From contig CAVTOR010000030.1 of the NCBI GenBank assembly GCA_963736235.1, forward strand, positions 130,352-194,351: DNA of 64,000 nucleotides, given 5' to 3'. The notes under the pieces were generated by a model, which was not told the origin of the DNA, made no database searches, and saw only the letters and a program-made list of their open reading frames with translations. Positions 1 through 10,701 of the stretch are shown here, one piece after another. The translations under genes were made by a program, and so were the position numbers. Source of the DNA: CAVORB01 sp963736235 (GTDB lineage: Bacteria; Pseudomonadota; Gammaproteobacteria; Chromatiales; Chromatiaceae). The first letter of the stretch is position 1. Each line of letters starts with the position of its first letter.

Positions 1-770
1 CCGGGATGGGCGGCATGTCCGGCATGGGCGGTATGTCCGGCATGGGCGGTATGTCCGGAATGGGCGGCATGTCCGGGATGGGCGGCATGTCCGGGATGGG
101 CGGCATGTCCGGCATGGGCGGCATGTCGCGGCATGTCCGGCATGGGCGGTATGTCCGGCATGGGCGGTATGTCCGGCATGGGCGGTATGTCCGGCATGGG
201 CGGCATGTCCGGCATGGGCGGTATGTCCGGCATGGGCGGCATGGGCGGCATGTCCGGCATGGGCGGCATGTCCGGCATGGGCGGCATGGGCGGCATGTCC
301 GGAATGGGCGGCATGGGCGGCATGTCCGGCATGGGCGGCATGTCCGGCATGGGCGGCATGTCCGGAATGGGCGGCATGTCCGGAATGGGCGGCATGGGCG
401 GCATGTCGCGGCATGGGCGGCATGTCCGGCATGGGCGGCATGGGCGGCATGTCCGGAATGGGCGGTATGTCCGGCATGGGCGGTATGTCCGGAATGGGCG
501 GTATGTCCGGAATGGGCGGTATGAGCGGCATGTCCGGCATGGGCGGCATGGGCGGCATGATCGCGGCATGGGCGGCATGAGCGGCATGAGCGGCATGGGC
601 GGCATGGCCGGCATGGGCGGCATGTCCGGAATGGGCGGCATGGGCGGCATGAGCGGCATGGGCGGAATGGGCGGCATGTCCGGGATGGGCGGCATGTCCG
701 GGATGGGCGGCATGTCCGGGATGGACGGCATGGGTGGAATGAGCGGCATGTCCGGCATGAGCGGCATGCG
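1..770 (+). repeat. Tandem 18-bp repeat array encoding MGGMSG
   Basis: Short units built from the words ATGGGCGGC and ATGTCCGGC/ATGTCCGGA are repeated head to tail with few substitutions, mostly third-position C/T/A changes. Silent variation between units indicates selection on the peptide. There are no spacers, so it is not CRISPR. The near-identical units would favour slippage in the cell and mis-assembly. Confidence 0.9.
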
Positions 771-838
771 GCATGAGCGGCATGTCCGGGATGCAGGGTA
801 TGGGCGGCGGTAGCCCTTGGTGGCAGTTCTGGAAGTAG
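1..838 (+). CDS. Met/Gly-rich hexapeptide-repeat protein (3' part, frameshifted)
   Basis: The reading frame enters from the left edge and consists almost entirely of MGGMSG-type units of 18 bp with occasional GGM or AGM variants, so about a third of residues are Met. It ends in a non-repetitive tail, MQGMGGGSPWWQFWK, with a TAG at 836-838. The frame is broken near 130 and 412 (+1 each), 558 (+2) and 768 (-2). Each shift sits inside the repeat, and the MGGMSG phase resumes afterwards, which points to sequencing errors or slippage. The aromatic C-terminus and the two hairpins just downstream support a real expressed gene. I do not recognise the family. Glycine-rich repeats recall sulfur-globule envelope proteins, but those are Tyr/Asn-rich rather than Met-rich, so no function is assigned. 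The true start lies outside the window. Confidence 0.6.
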
Positions 839-847
839 CTGGTTGCT

Positions 848-889
848 GAGACAACGGACCCCCTGGCTTGACCGGGGGTCCGTTGTCTC
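848..889 (+). terminator. Long perfect hairpin after repeat-protein gene
   Basis: A 16-bp perfect inverted repeat (arms 848-863 and 874-889) with a 10-nt loop begins 10 bp after the repeat-protein stop. It has no T-run, so it may act as an mRNA-stabilising 3' structure or a weak terminator backed by the next hairpin. Confidence 0.6.
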
Positions 890-908
890 GGACTGCAATG
901 TCGTTCGG

Positions 909-933
909 AACCCGGTCGATGCCGGGTTTTTTT
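909..933 (+). terminator. Rho-independent terminator
   Basis: The stem AACCCGG/CCGGGTT with a 6-nt loop is followed by seven T residues (927-933), the classic intrinsic terminator layout. It closes the transcription unit of the repeat protein before the aceA promoter region. Confidence 0.8.
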
Positions 934-1215
934 AGTTCGGAGCGCCGATGCGTGCTCGGCTTTCTTCGGGCTGCTCCTGCAGGGCTGCTGCAAGAAGAAT
1001 TTATCTTTGCAATTAATAGAATTAATCGAATTGCCTTTCCAAATACTCCCTCAGCGTCTACTTTTCCTTAAAACCTGACCGGAAAACTTAGGTAAAGAAC
1101 CGCCGACCCGGTACCACCGGTGATCGCCATGCAAGGAGTGCGCTGCGGTCGACGAGACGAGGAGCCTGCCAGGCAAAGGCCTTATTGACTCCCACGACCA
1201 CTTGAGGATAGCGAA
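934..1215 (+). promoter_or_regulatory. aceA upstream region with AT-rich dyad
   Basis: This non-coding leader contains a sharply AT-rich stretch around 1000-1050. Inside it is a dyad GCAATT...AATTGC (1009-1014 and 1029-1034) overlapping two direct copies of AATTAAT. It is a plausible operator or promoter for isocitrate lyase. No specific regulator can be named. An AGGATAGCGAAATG context precedes the start codon. Confidence 0.4.
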
Positions 1216-2547
<1,332 letters not shown>

Positions 2548-2553
2548 GGTCCC

Positions 2554-3034
2554 ATGGATTTCAAGACCGCCGATCTCTACGACCGGCACGAGGGACCGGG
2601 TCAGGGTGTGCAAGCCCCTGTTCCGGGACTTCGGTGGCAGGCGCCGGTTCGCCGGCCCTGTCGCGACGGTCAAGTGCTTCGAGGACAACACCCAGGTCAA
2701 GGCCGCCCTGGCCGAGCCGGGCGCGGGCAGGGTGCTGGTGGTGGACGCCGGCGGCTCCCTGCGCTGCGCCATGCTCGGCGACCTGATCGCCGAGAGCGCG
2801 GTGGAAAACGGTTGGGCGGGGGTGCTCCTGTACGGCTGTGTCCGCGACTCCGCCGAGCTTTCCGGGATGGACCTCGGGGTAAAGGCGCTGGCCGCCAACC
2901 CGCGCAAGAGCGTGCGGCGGGGGGAGGGACAGCGTGATCTCCCGGTGAGCTTCGCCGGCGTAACCTTCCGACCAGGGGACTGGGTCTATTGCGACGAGGA
3001 CGGCGTCCTCGTCGGCGAGGTGGCCCTGGTCTGA
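2554..3034 (+). CDS. RraA-family protein (aldolase-like / RNase E regulator), one frameshift
   Basis: The product is about 160 residues and aligns along its whole length with the RraA family: CKPLFRDFGG, TVKCFEDN, GRVLVVDAGGS, YGCVRD and FAGVTFRPGDWVY. The family covers both inhibitors of RNase E and class II HMG/CHA aldolases. This protein has an Asp, then 20 residues, then RDSAE, which fits the metal-binding aldolase pattern better than E. coli RraA, which lacks the RD pair. Activity as an aldolase or oxaloacetate decarboxylase is therefore possible. A single inserted G near 2593 breaks the N-terminal part; removing it gives HEDRVRVCKPLF. It lies between aceA and aceK with short gaps, so it is probably co-transcribed with them. 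Confidence 0.85.
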
Positions 3035-3088
3035 TCGGCCTCCACGGCCGGGCGTTATCCGGCCGCAGGGACCTGTACGGGCACGGCA

Positions 3089-4878
3089 ATGGCATGGCTA
3101 CAGGCTAAACACATCGCGCAGTCGATCCTCGACGGGTTCGAGCGCCACTACCGGCTGTTCCGCGAGATCACCGTCGGCGCCAAGCAGCGTTTCGAAGACG
3201 CGGACTGGCCGGCGGTGCAGGTAGCCGCGCGCGAGCGCATCAGCTACTACGATCTGCGCGTGGAGGAGACGCTCGTCCTGCTCCGCGAGCGCTTCGGCAT
3301 CGAAGACCTTGACGAGCCCCTGTGGCGTCGGGTCAAGGTGGAGTACCTGCGCCTGCTGCCTCTGCATCACCAGCCGGAGCTGGCGGAGACCTTACTACAA
3401 TTCCGTTTTCTGCCGGCTGTTTCACCGCAGCTACTACAACAACGACAACATCTTCGTCTGGCCGGCGGTCTCCACCGAGCACCTGGAGGCCGACGTTCCC
3501 ATCTACCGTGCTTACTATCCGGCCCGCGACGGTTTCTGCCGCGTGGTCTGCGCCATCCTGGAGAGCTTCGACTTCCGGCTCCCCTATCGCCATCGGCGGG
3601 CGGATCTTCGCGACCTCTTGCGTGCCATCCGCAGACAGTTTCCCGCTCGGCGCGGGCCGGCAGCAGAATTTCCAGCTGGCGGTGCTCAACACCCCGTTCT
3701 TCCGCAACAAGGCGGCCTATATCATCGGCAAGGCCATCAACGGCGCCGATCAGGTGCCCTTCGTCATGCCCGTGCTCAACGACGAGCAGGGTGGGCTCTA
3801 CGTCGACACCCTGCTGACCGGCGCGGACGCGCTGTCGGACATCTTCAGCTTCTCGCGCGCCTATTTCATGGTGGACACCGAGGTCCCGGCGGCGGTGGTC
3901 GATTTCCTGCGTCCGCTGATGCCGCGCAAGTCCAAGGCGGAGCTCTACACCGCCATCGGCCTGCAGAAATTCGGCAAGGCCGAGTTCTACCGCGACTTCC
4001 TCAAGCACCTGCGTTACTCCGGCGACGACTTCGTGGTGGCGCCGGGCATCCGCGGCATGGTGATGTGCGTCTTCACCCTGCCTTCGTTTCCCTACGTATT
4101 CAAGGTGATCAAGGACCGCTTCCGCCCCCCAAGGAGATGACCCGCGAGACGGTCAAGGAGAAATACCAGCTGGTGAAGCTCCACGATCGAGTGGGCCGCA
4201 TGGCCGACTCCTGGGAGTACTCCCACGTCGCATTCCCGCTGGACCGGTTCTCAGCCGAGCTGATGGATTTGCTGCGGGAAGAGGCCGCGGGCAGCATTGA
4301 GGTCGAAGAGGAGCAGCTCATCGTCAAGCATCTCTACATCGAGCGGCGGATGACGCCGCTGAACCTGTATATGAAGACGGCAGACGACGAGGAGCTGACG
4401 CCACGCGGTCAAGGAGTACGGAGATGCCATCCGCCAGCTCGCGGCGGCCAACATCTTTCCCGGCGACTTCTTGTTCAAGAACTTCGGCGTCACGCGCCAG
4501 GGCCGGGTGGTCTTCTACGACTACGACGAGCTTTGCTACCTTACCGAGTGCAACTTCCGGTACATCCCCGAGGCCCCGTATCCCGAGCTGGAGATGTCCG
4601 ACGAGCCCTGGTACTCGGTCGGTCCCGACGACGTTTTCCCGGAGGAGTTCGAGACCTTCCTGCTCAACGATCCCCGCATCCGGAGGGTCTTCCTCGAGCA
4701 TCATGGGGACCTGCTGGATGCCGATTGGTGGCGGCAGCGGCAGGAGAGCATCCGTGCCGGGCGTCTGGAGGACGTCTTCCCTTACCAGGTGGATCGGCGT
4801 TTCCGGCGGCGTGAGGAAGCAAGCGCGTCGCCACCGACGCCCAGCGAGGCGGTGCCCCAAAGGGCGATCAGTGCCTGA
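3089..4878 (+). CDS. aceK: Isocitrate dehydrogenase kinase/phosphatase (four frameshifts)
   Basis: AceK phosphorylates and dephosphorylates isocitrate dehydrogenase and so sets the flux between the TCA cycle and the glyoxylate bypass. The corrected protein is about 595 residues, the usual length. Conserved blocks occur in order: AKQRFEDADW, SVFCRLFHR, FFRNKAAYIIGK, APGIRGMVM (nucleotide-binding region), VFKVIKDRF, HDRVGRMAD (catalytic Asp), HLYIERRMTPLN, NIFPGDFLFKNFGVTR and VVFYDYDE, then the C-terminal PWYSVGPDDVFPEEF. The frame shifts at ~3393 (+T), ~3642 (+C), ~4131 (-C in a C run) and ~4402 (+C). All are single-base homopolymer-type changes with no loss of conserved sequence, so the gene is probably intact in the organism. 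It is the third gene of the aceA unit. Confidence 0.92.
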
Positions 4879-4889
4879 CGAATTCCGAC

Positions 4890-5336
4890 TCACGCCGGCA
4901 GGATGGACACCACCCGGTGATCCAATTCCGGCGAGTCGGGTTCCACGGCATTGCCGTCCGCGTCCGAGTATTGGTCGATGCTGATCAGGATCGCCTGCAT
5001 GCCCGCCGCCTGAATCGTGCATCCTGTCCCCGATTCGTCGATCTGCGGATTGCGCAAGGCGCTTGCCAGGTACGACGCCTTCCTCGATGGCCCTTCCTGG
5101 CTGTACAGCGCCTCGTTGAGCAGAATCGCGGTGCGCGAGTCGACACGCACGATGCAGCGCAGTACCGGATCGTCCCGCTTGTTCAGTCCCGCATAGGGCC
5201 GGGTCTTGCCGGTGCTCGAACCCCACTGGGGCGCGAGCTCCTTCAGAAACAGGATGAGTCCCGGATCGGCGATGAGGGCGTTGGCGACGGAGCGCAGGCA
5301 TCGCGCGTTCTCCGCGGCCAAGGATTCGACGTTCAT
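4890..5336 (-). CDS. Conserved hypothetical protein, 148 aa
   Basis: A good ribosome-binding site (AAGGAGG, 6 bp before ATG) fixes the start. The product is soluble with no signal peptide. An N-terminal helical part (MNVESLAAENARCLRSVANA) is followed by a mixed region with VLRCIVRVDSRTAILLNEALY, and the C-terminus is acidic. I do not recognise a family. It is convergent with aceK, with an 11-bp gap. The neighbouring minus-strand gene upstream is also unknown, and nothing indicates a shared job. Confidence 0.6.
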   Translation of the reverse strand: MNVESLAAENARCLRSVANALIADPGLILFLKELAPQWGSSTGKTRPYAGLNKRDDPVLRCIVRVDSRTAILLNEALYSQEGPSRKASYLASALRNPQIDESGTGCTIQAAGMQAILISIDQYSDADGNAVEPDSPELDHRVVSILPA

Positions 5337-5547
5337 GGGCGCCTCCTTTGCGGGTGTACCGCCCGGGGGTGGCTAATGGGACGATGATCCGCAATCTCCC
5401 TCCTGGTGTAAACGCCTGAGACCTCCCCCGCTCGCGGTACAGCTGCGATGCAGGCTTAGCGGACAAGCGCCGTGATTCCTCTTCGCCGAGGCAGTCGGTC
5501 TAACTGCCCCTGCCCCTTGTGCGCATCTCTGCGAGCGGAGCGCGGGC

Positions 5548-6502
5548 TCAGCCGCTCTCAATCTCCGGGGTTCGGATGACGGGACGCGCACCGCCGTTGT
5601 AGGCCTCGAAGCGCTGACAGCGGGTCAGAAACGCCTGTGTGCTCTTGGGCATGGGTACTCTTGCGCGGGTGATGTGGTTGATTAGCGTGACCGCGTCTCG
5701 GATAAGCTGACGGCCTTTTTTGGCACAGCGCTTCTGGTCGCGAGGGGCGTTCGGCGGCAGCGTGGGTGCACACCGGTTCAGCCGCTCGCAGGCCACGACG
5801 AAGGCAGGCCAGACCTCGAACACGACCGGGTCGGTACGCAGGGTCTCGCACTTGAGCTTGGCGGCCTGTGCCAGATCGCGGATGCGTGGGAACAATGCCG
5901 CGGAAGAAGTCACAGGATCCGAGACATTTGACCAGTGCGTTGGCGATCAGATCCAGATCGCGCATGGTCTGCGCAATCTTGATGAATCGGCTCTCGTAGA
6001 AGTCCTCGATCGGTACCGAGAAGGCTTTGAACGGCTCGCCCCACAGCTCTTCGATCGCCTCGTCCCCGCCGCGGTGTCGGACCATGCGCCCGAGCTCCAG
6101 GGCGTCCAGCAGGCATTGACCGCATTGGCGCATGAGGGCGTCGTCCGCTACGATCTCCACCCCCACGGCCTGCAGCTCCACGACCTTGGTGAAGATATCC
6201 GCCGCGCGGTTGAACAGCGCCCCGGCGAGCATCGCGCCCTTGACGCGCTTGCGTTCCGGATCGGTCTCTCGCTCATAGGCCCGACGCGCCTCCTCAAGGC
6301 GGTTGCCCGGGATGTTGATGCCGTGCTCGACGTGGTTGAACAGGCGGCGGGTGAGGGCGTGGATGAGGCGCTTCTTGGCCTCCAGGCTATCCGCCGGCGG
6401 CTCGTAGCGCTTGATCCAATAGCCGTCGTAGTAGACGCAGGACTTATCCCCGATCTGGCGTCGGGTGCCGTTGGCGATGTTCTCTGGCATGGCGCGCTGC
6501 AT
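5548..6502 (-). CDS. Hypothetical protein, about 318 aa, one frameshift
   Basis: The first ~200 residues (starting MQRAMPENIANGTRR) read in one frame. From about 5905 the rest continues in another: SSAALFPRIRDLAQAAKLKC through to FEAYNGGARPVIRTPEIESG. The 3' segment has the same composition as the 5' segment and ends in a proper stop, so I annotate one gene with a frameshift near 5900. The sequence is rich in charged helices (RRAYERETDPERKRVKGAML) with conserved-looking aromatic stretches (SCVYYDGYWIKRYEP). It has no signal peptide, membrane segment or recognised domain. Function unknown. Confidence 0.5.
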
Positions 6503-6590
6503 TGCCCGTGTGCGGATGCTGCCCTTGAGTGTAGCGCGCGGGCGGCGCGATGCCCCGGATGGGGTTCACTCATGGGCAGGCGTGATGCCG

Positions 6591-7829
6591 TCAGTCCCAG
6601 GAGAAGCCGCCTTGCGGTGCGCTCGGCGGGGGGAAGACCTCGATCGCGGGGGCGGTGGGTTGCAGCTGGCTCGCGGCGGGAAGGTAATCGCGGAACTCCT
6701 CGAGCGCCGCCTGGACGGGAATCGATTTGCCGAAGCCCGCGGCGTAGGGAGATTCCCCCGACGGTACGTTCTTGGCGACGTTCACGCCGATCAGGATGCC
6801 GATCTCGCTGATCAGCGGCCCGCCGCTGTTGCCGGGCAGGATCTGGGCGTCCGTGTAGATGCTCTCGGCGGTGATCTGGGTGATGACCCCGGAGGTGACC
6901 GAGTCCTGCATCCCCAGCGGATTGCCGATGGCGAAAACGCGCATTCCCTGGGATAGAGTCTCGGTGTCGTCAAGCGCCAGATGCGGCGTGCGGAAACCGT
7001 CGACCTTGAGCAGGGCGAGGTCGTGGTCGCGGCCGACGCCGATCAGTTGCGCCTCCAGCTCGGTACCGTCCTTGAGGATGATGTCGAAGGAGGTTGCGAC
7101 CGCCGCGCTGCTGCGTTCCCAATCGAAGTCCCGGCGTACCTGTTTGAGGTCTTTCTTTAGTCTCTGCAGGTCGCCGCTCAGGGTCCTGACCTTTTCCTGC
7201 TCGGCCTGATAGCGGCCCGAGAGACTGTCGTAGGCTTGCTGTGCCCACTGCCGGGTCGCGTCGTCAGTGGAGCGGTCCAATACCCGCTGATACCCATCCA
7301 GGTCCTTCTTCATCAGTCCGAGCTGGGATTGAGCCACCTCGGCCTGCTGCTCCAGGGTCTTCAGGTCCGCCTCCTTGCCCTGGAGCCCCTCGTCGCGTTC
7401 CTCCAACTCGCCGGTTTCCGCCGGACGCACCACGTGCCGGTTGGTCAGGATGTGGCCCTCCTCGGAGCAGAAGAAGCCGGAGGCCTGACCAACCGCGCTC
7501 TTGACGGTCAAAACGGCAAGGGTCGCGCGGGCGATGGGGGTGATGGGGTCGTAGTTACCTTGCAGTTGGGCGGCGAGGTCGATCGACGACTCCCTGGCGG
7601 TCGGTTTTGTGGTCTCGATGATGTCGAGGATGCGCTCCGCCTCAACCCCTTGCGGCGGGTCGTCGGTGAAATGCCAGCCCCCCTGCGGGTCCTGGTAGCG
7701 GTAGATCTCGGCGCCTGCGACCGCCCACCAGCCACCAAGCACCAGCCCGGCAATGCCGGCTCCGAACGACAGTGAGGCGCGAGGCCGTTTCGACGCTGCC
7801 ACGCGGGCTTGACGACGCCTGTCCCTCAC
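6591..7829 (-). CDS. DUF4124 / trypsin-like serine protease with coiled-coil insert
   Basis: This 412-residue membrane-anchored protease has a basic N-terminus and one hydrophobic segment (~23-40). A DUF4124-like motif follows (IYRYQDPQGGWHFTDDPP, ~42-59). The chymotrypsin-fold domain has His132 in TNRHVV, Asp270 in RDHDLALLKV and Ser335 in LPGNSGGPL, the full HtrA/trypsin triad. Unusually, about 100 residues of charged heptad-like coiled coil (~140-235) lie between the His and Asp strands. No PDZ domain follows. The active domain should face the periplasm. Its ATG overlaps the stop of the DUF2950 gene (ATGA), so translation is coupled with it. The substrate is unknown. Confidence 0.85.
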   Translation of the reverse strand: MRDRRRQARVAASKRPRASLSFGAGIAGLVLGGWWAVAGAEIYRYQDPQGGWHFTDDPPQGVEAERILDIIETTKPTARESSIDLAAQLQGNYDPITPIARATLAVLTVKSAVGQASGFFCSEEGHILTNRHVVRPAETGELEERDEGLQGKEADLKTLEQQAEVAQSQLGLMKKDLDGYQRVLDRSTDDATRQWAQQAYDSLSGRYQAEQEKVRTLSGDLQRLKKDLKQVRRDFDWERSSAAVATSFDIILKDGTELEAQLIGVGRDHDLALLKVDGFRTPHLALDDTETLSQGMRVFAIGNPLGMQDSVTSGVITQITAESIYTDAQILPGNSGGPLISEIGILIGVNVAKNVPSGESPYAAGFGKSIPVQAALEEFRDYLPAASQLQPTAPAIEVFPPPSAPQGGFSWD

Positions 7830-8830
7830 GAGTCTGCGTCCGCCTCCGGTTCGTCGTCCGCCACTGATTCGTCGTCCACCTCCGGTTGCTCTTCCTCGTC
7901 GGGTTCCTCGTCCGTCACCGGCTCCCAGCTGGCGTCCGGGTTGTAGGCGTCAATGGCCGCCGCGATGGTGCCCGTGTCCTCGCCCTGGTCCTTCTGGTAG
8001 ACGATACCAGACTGATTGACCTGGAAGGTCATGACGCCGCTGTTTCCATACTCCGCGGGCCAGGCCATCAGGCCAAACCCCTTGGTCATGTGCCCGTCCT
8101 CCAGGTAGCTTTTGGACCCGCCAGGGGCCTGCTCGCCTTGTACGGTGAGGATTTGGTAGAGATAGCCGAAGTAGGGGCGCGGGCCTTCCGATTTCTCCCC
8201 GCCGTAGCCCTTTGCCACCGCCTCGGCCACCAGCGAGCCCATCGGGCTCTCGGGCTCGTCTTCCGCCGCCGGCCAGTAGAGTCCGTCGCGGGCGCCCTCG
8301 CTGCTGAAGAACTTCTGCGCGTACTCACGCATCCCGTCGCCGTTGCGATCCGCCTCCTCGTACTCGTACTGGGCATCGACGTAGGCCCGCATCACGTCGA
8401 TGGTGGCGAGCTCGTTGCGTCCGACGCGCCGGTCCATCAGTTCCTCCACGCCCGCGGGCGTGTCGAAGTACCAGCCCTCGGGTCCGCGCACCAGCGGGAT
8501 GGGGAAGGGCCAGTCATCCGGACCTATGACCAGGACGGCGTGCTCGTCGTCCTCCTGCTCGATCCCCGCGGCCTCCAGCGCGGCTTCGACGAAGTCGGCC
8601 CGCTCTTGGGCGTCGCTCACTGGGTCGGGCGAGGCCAGCTCTTCTAGCTCGGGTCCGAGTACGGCGAGCAGGCCCTCCGGGCCGTCTTCCGAGGCGGCGT
8701 CGATCAGGGCCTGCGCGGCGGCCTCGGGGGTTGGGAAGATGGTCTGCTCGGCCATGGCCGGAAGGCCTGCGAGCAGCAGTGTGGCCCCGAGGGCGGATGC
8801 GAGTTTCTGTATGGGCAGGGTGATCTTCAT
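7826..8830 (-). CDS. DUF2950 family exported protein
   Basis: The product is 334 residues starting at MKITLPIQKLASALG. The start was chosen because GGAG precedes it and because it begins a signal peptide cleaved after AMA. Family signatures are FPTPEAAAQALIDA near the mature N-terminus and, in the C-terminal half, PYFGYLYQILTVQGEQAPGG with GHMTKGFGLMAWPAEYGNSGVMTF. The tail is very acidic (Asp/Glu). DUF2950 proteins are typically encoded beside DUF3300 genes, as here, but their molecular role is not known to me. It is the middle gene of a three-gene minus-strand operon, 52 bp after the DUF3300 gene. Confidence 0.85.
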   Translation of the reverse strand: MKITLPIQKLASALGATLLLAGLPAMAEQTIFPTPEAAAQALIDAASEDGPEGLLAVLGPELEELASPDPVSDAQERADFVEAALEAAGIEQEDDEHAVLVIGPDDWPFPIPLVRGPEGWYFDTPAGVEELMDRRVGRNELATIDVMRAYVDAQYEYEEADRNGDGMREYAQKFFSSEGARDGLYWPAAEDEPESPMGSLVAEAVAKGYGGEKSEGPRPYFGYLYQILTVQGEQAPGGSKSYLEDGHMTKGFGLMAWPAEYGNSGVMTFQVNQSGIVYQKDQGEDTGTIAAAIDAYNPDASWEPVTDEEPDEEEQPEVDDESVADDEPEADADS

Positions 8831-8882
8831 TTTGATGTTCTCCAGGTACGGGTGAGCTGAACGGAAAACGCAGTGGTGACGG

Positions 8883-10490
8883 TCAACGGCGTCGCCCACC
8901 GCCGCCCCGTTTTGCGCCCCCGCGACTCTTGGCGCCGCGATGGCTGGCCGCGCGCGCATTTCCGCCCTTGTGCGCCTTGAAGGCGCTGCCGCTGGATCTT
9001 TTTGCTGGCCTCGAGGCCGGCCTGGACGCCGGTTTCGCGGCGGGCCTCGCTGCCGGCTTTCTGATCTGCTGTTTGGGTTTGTTCAGCTTCACGTCCCGCT
9101 TCTGCGGTGCCTTGGCCTGCCGGCGCTGCACATCCCGCTTCTGCGGCGCCTTGGCCTGCCGGGTCTGCGGGCGCTGCACATCCCGCTTCTGCGGCGCCTT
9201 GGCCTGCCGGGTCTGCGGGCGCTGCACATCCCGCTTCTGCGGCGCCCTCGCCGGGCGTGCCTCGGGGCGCTTGACGTCGCGGGTGGCCGGTCGCTTGACG
9301 TCGGCCCTTGCCGGGCGATTCCGATCGCCAACCTGGGCGCGGTCTTTGCCCCCGAGGGCTGGGCGCGTGCGATTGGGGTCGCGCCCGCGCGCGAGGTCGC
9401 GCTTGGCGTTGCCCCGGTTGACGTTGGCGAACTTGTTCTGGGTCTGATTGCCGCGATAACGCACGCCCCCGCGTCGTTCCGGATTGTGCTCCCACTTCTT
9501 GACCTGGTTGATGTTGATGTCGCCACGGTCGCGGCTGATGTTAACGTCGCCCCGATTGATGTTGACATTGCGGTTGATATTGCTCGGCCGCCGCCAACCG
9601 CCGCCCCAGTAGTTGGGGCTGTTCCAGTATCCGGGGCGGCCGTAGTACCCGCGCCCGCCGTAGTAGATGCGATCGTAACGGTCGTTGCTGTTCCACATGA
9701 TGGCGGCGGTGAGCAGGCCCCCGGTCAACGCGCCGAGTCCGAAGCTCACCAAGCTATCGCTGCTAGAGGACCCGGAGCTTGTCACGTAGGTGGGCGTGGT
9801 GTAGGTGCTCGGATAATAGGTGGTCGCCGGCGGCGCGGCCTGGCCGTACACCGTGGATGGGTTGTAAGAGGGGACGTACACCACCTCGGGATCCGCGGGC
9901 TGGATGATGATGGTCTCCTCGCCGGCTTGTGCCTGTACGCCCTCCTCCTCGGCTGGGGCGACCTCGACCCTTTGCTGTTCCGTGCTCTCCAGGTTGCCTG
10001 CCTCCTTGGCCTCCCGCCGCAGGGTCTGAACCGCATCGGTTACGTCGTCCTGCTGACCGAGGACCGCGTCGCCGAGGTCCTGGGTCCAGTCGAGGTTCTT
10101 GTTCATGTAGCTGAGCACGTCCGGGAAGAACAGCAGCGTCTTGACGCTCTGGTCCCAAGGCTCTTCCGCCGCGGCTTCCTCGAGGGCCTCGTCCTTGAGG
10201 TCGGCGTTGTCTTTCTGCCAACGCGCCGCCTGCACTACGTCGAGCGGATAGGTCGACGCCATGAACACCGGGGCGAGCAAGGCATCCGGGTAGAGTGCGA
10301 CCGGGGCCACCAGCTGCTCGATCTGCTCCTGCGGGAACAGGTCCTCGGCCGCTGGCTCTCCTTCTGCCGCCTGTGCTTCCACGGCAGCTTCCGGCGCTTG
10401 CGCGTGTTGCTCCTGCGCGGACAGGATCGCGCCATGAAACAGCCAAAAGGCCGTGAGTGCGGCTACCGCCGCCCGTTGCAGAACCTTCAT
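8883..10490 (-). CDS. DUF3300 family protein with basic repeat tail
   Basis: The product is 535 residues. A signal peptide (ending around ILSAQ) is followed by the DUF3300 domain (~50-210), with EQLVAPVALYPDALLAPVFMASTYPLDVVQAARW and ADPEVVYVPSYNPSTVYG. A hydrophobic Gly-rich segment (~245-265) precedes Tyr/Gly and Asn/Arg stretches (RGYYGRPGYWN, NVNINRGDVNISRDRGDIN). The C-terminal ~200 residues are extremely basic and contain tandem copies of QKRDVQRPQTRQAKAP. The organisation suggests an envelope-anchored protein with a charged, disordered tail. It is the first gene of the operon with DUF2950 and the trypsin-like protease. Confidence 0.85.
   Translation of the reverse strand: MKVLQRAAVAALTAFWLFHGAILSAQEQHAQAPEAAVEAQAAEGEPAAEDLFPQEQIEQLVAPVALYPDALLAPVFMASTYPLDVVQAARWQKDNADLKDEALEEAAAEEPWDQSVKTLLFFPDVLSYMNKNLDWTQDLGDAVLGQQDDVTDAVQTLRREAKEAGNLESTEQQRVEVAPAEEEGVQAQAGEETIIIQPADPEVVYVPSYNPSTVYGQAAPPATTYYPSTYTTPTYVTSSGSSSSDSLVSFGLGALTGGLLTAAIMWNSNDRYDRIYYGGRGYYGRPGYWNSPNYWGGGWRRPSNINRNVNINRGDVNISRDRGDININQVKKWEHNPERRGGVRYRGNQTQNKFANVNRGNAKRDLARGRDPNRTRPALGGKDRAQVGDRNRPARADVKRPATRDVKRPEARPARAPQKRDVQRPQTRQAKAPQKRDVQRPQTRQAKAPQKRDVQRRQAKAPQKRDVKLNKPKQQIRKPAARPAAKPASRPASRPAKRSSGSAFKAHKGGNARAASHRGAKSRGGAKRGGGGRRR
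9095..9250 (-). repeat. 48-bp tandem repeats in DUF3300 tail
   Basis: Near-identical 48-bp units start at about 9134, 9182 and 9230, preceded by a shorter 39-bp unit at 9095. They encode the 16-residue basic unit QKRDVQRPQTRQAKAP. Copy number probably varies between strains. Confidence 0.85.
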
Positions 10491-10701
10491 CGTTGCTATC
10501 TCCTCCCCAGTTGCGTCCTAGGTAGTTTCCTTCAATCCGTGCGATTCCACCAGGGGCGGGGTCGGTACGCAGGGACTCGTGGGTTGCGGCCTGAGAACCC
10601 GCACTGTGCATGGCGCCGGAATTCGGCTAGCTTTGGAGTACGCGTTGCAGCCGCAGCCGGCTGCCGCAACCACGCCTCGGGATGCCCGCGGTGAGGTGCC
10701 G

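Noticed and set aside
1..800. Possible CRISPR array
   Set aside because: Units are contiguous without spacers and encode one peptide motif with silent changes, so this is a coding tandem repeat.
5720..6811. Plus-strand open frame of 363 codons
   Set aside because: It is antisense to the unknown minus-strand gene and crosses into the protease gene without its own start signals.
9090..9250. Possible CRISPR or mobile repeats
   Set aside because: The 48-bp units lie in frame inside the DUF3300 gene and encode a 16-residue basic repeat.
8940..10694. Long plus-strand open frame antisense to DUF3300
   Set aside because: Composition is an artefact of the GC-rich antisense strand; the minus-strand product has clear DUF3300 signatures.
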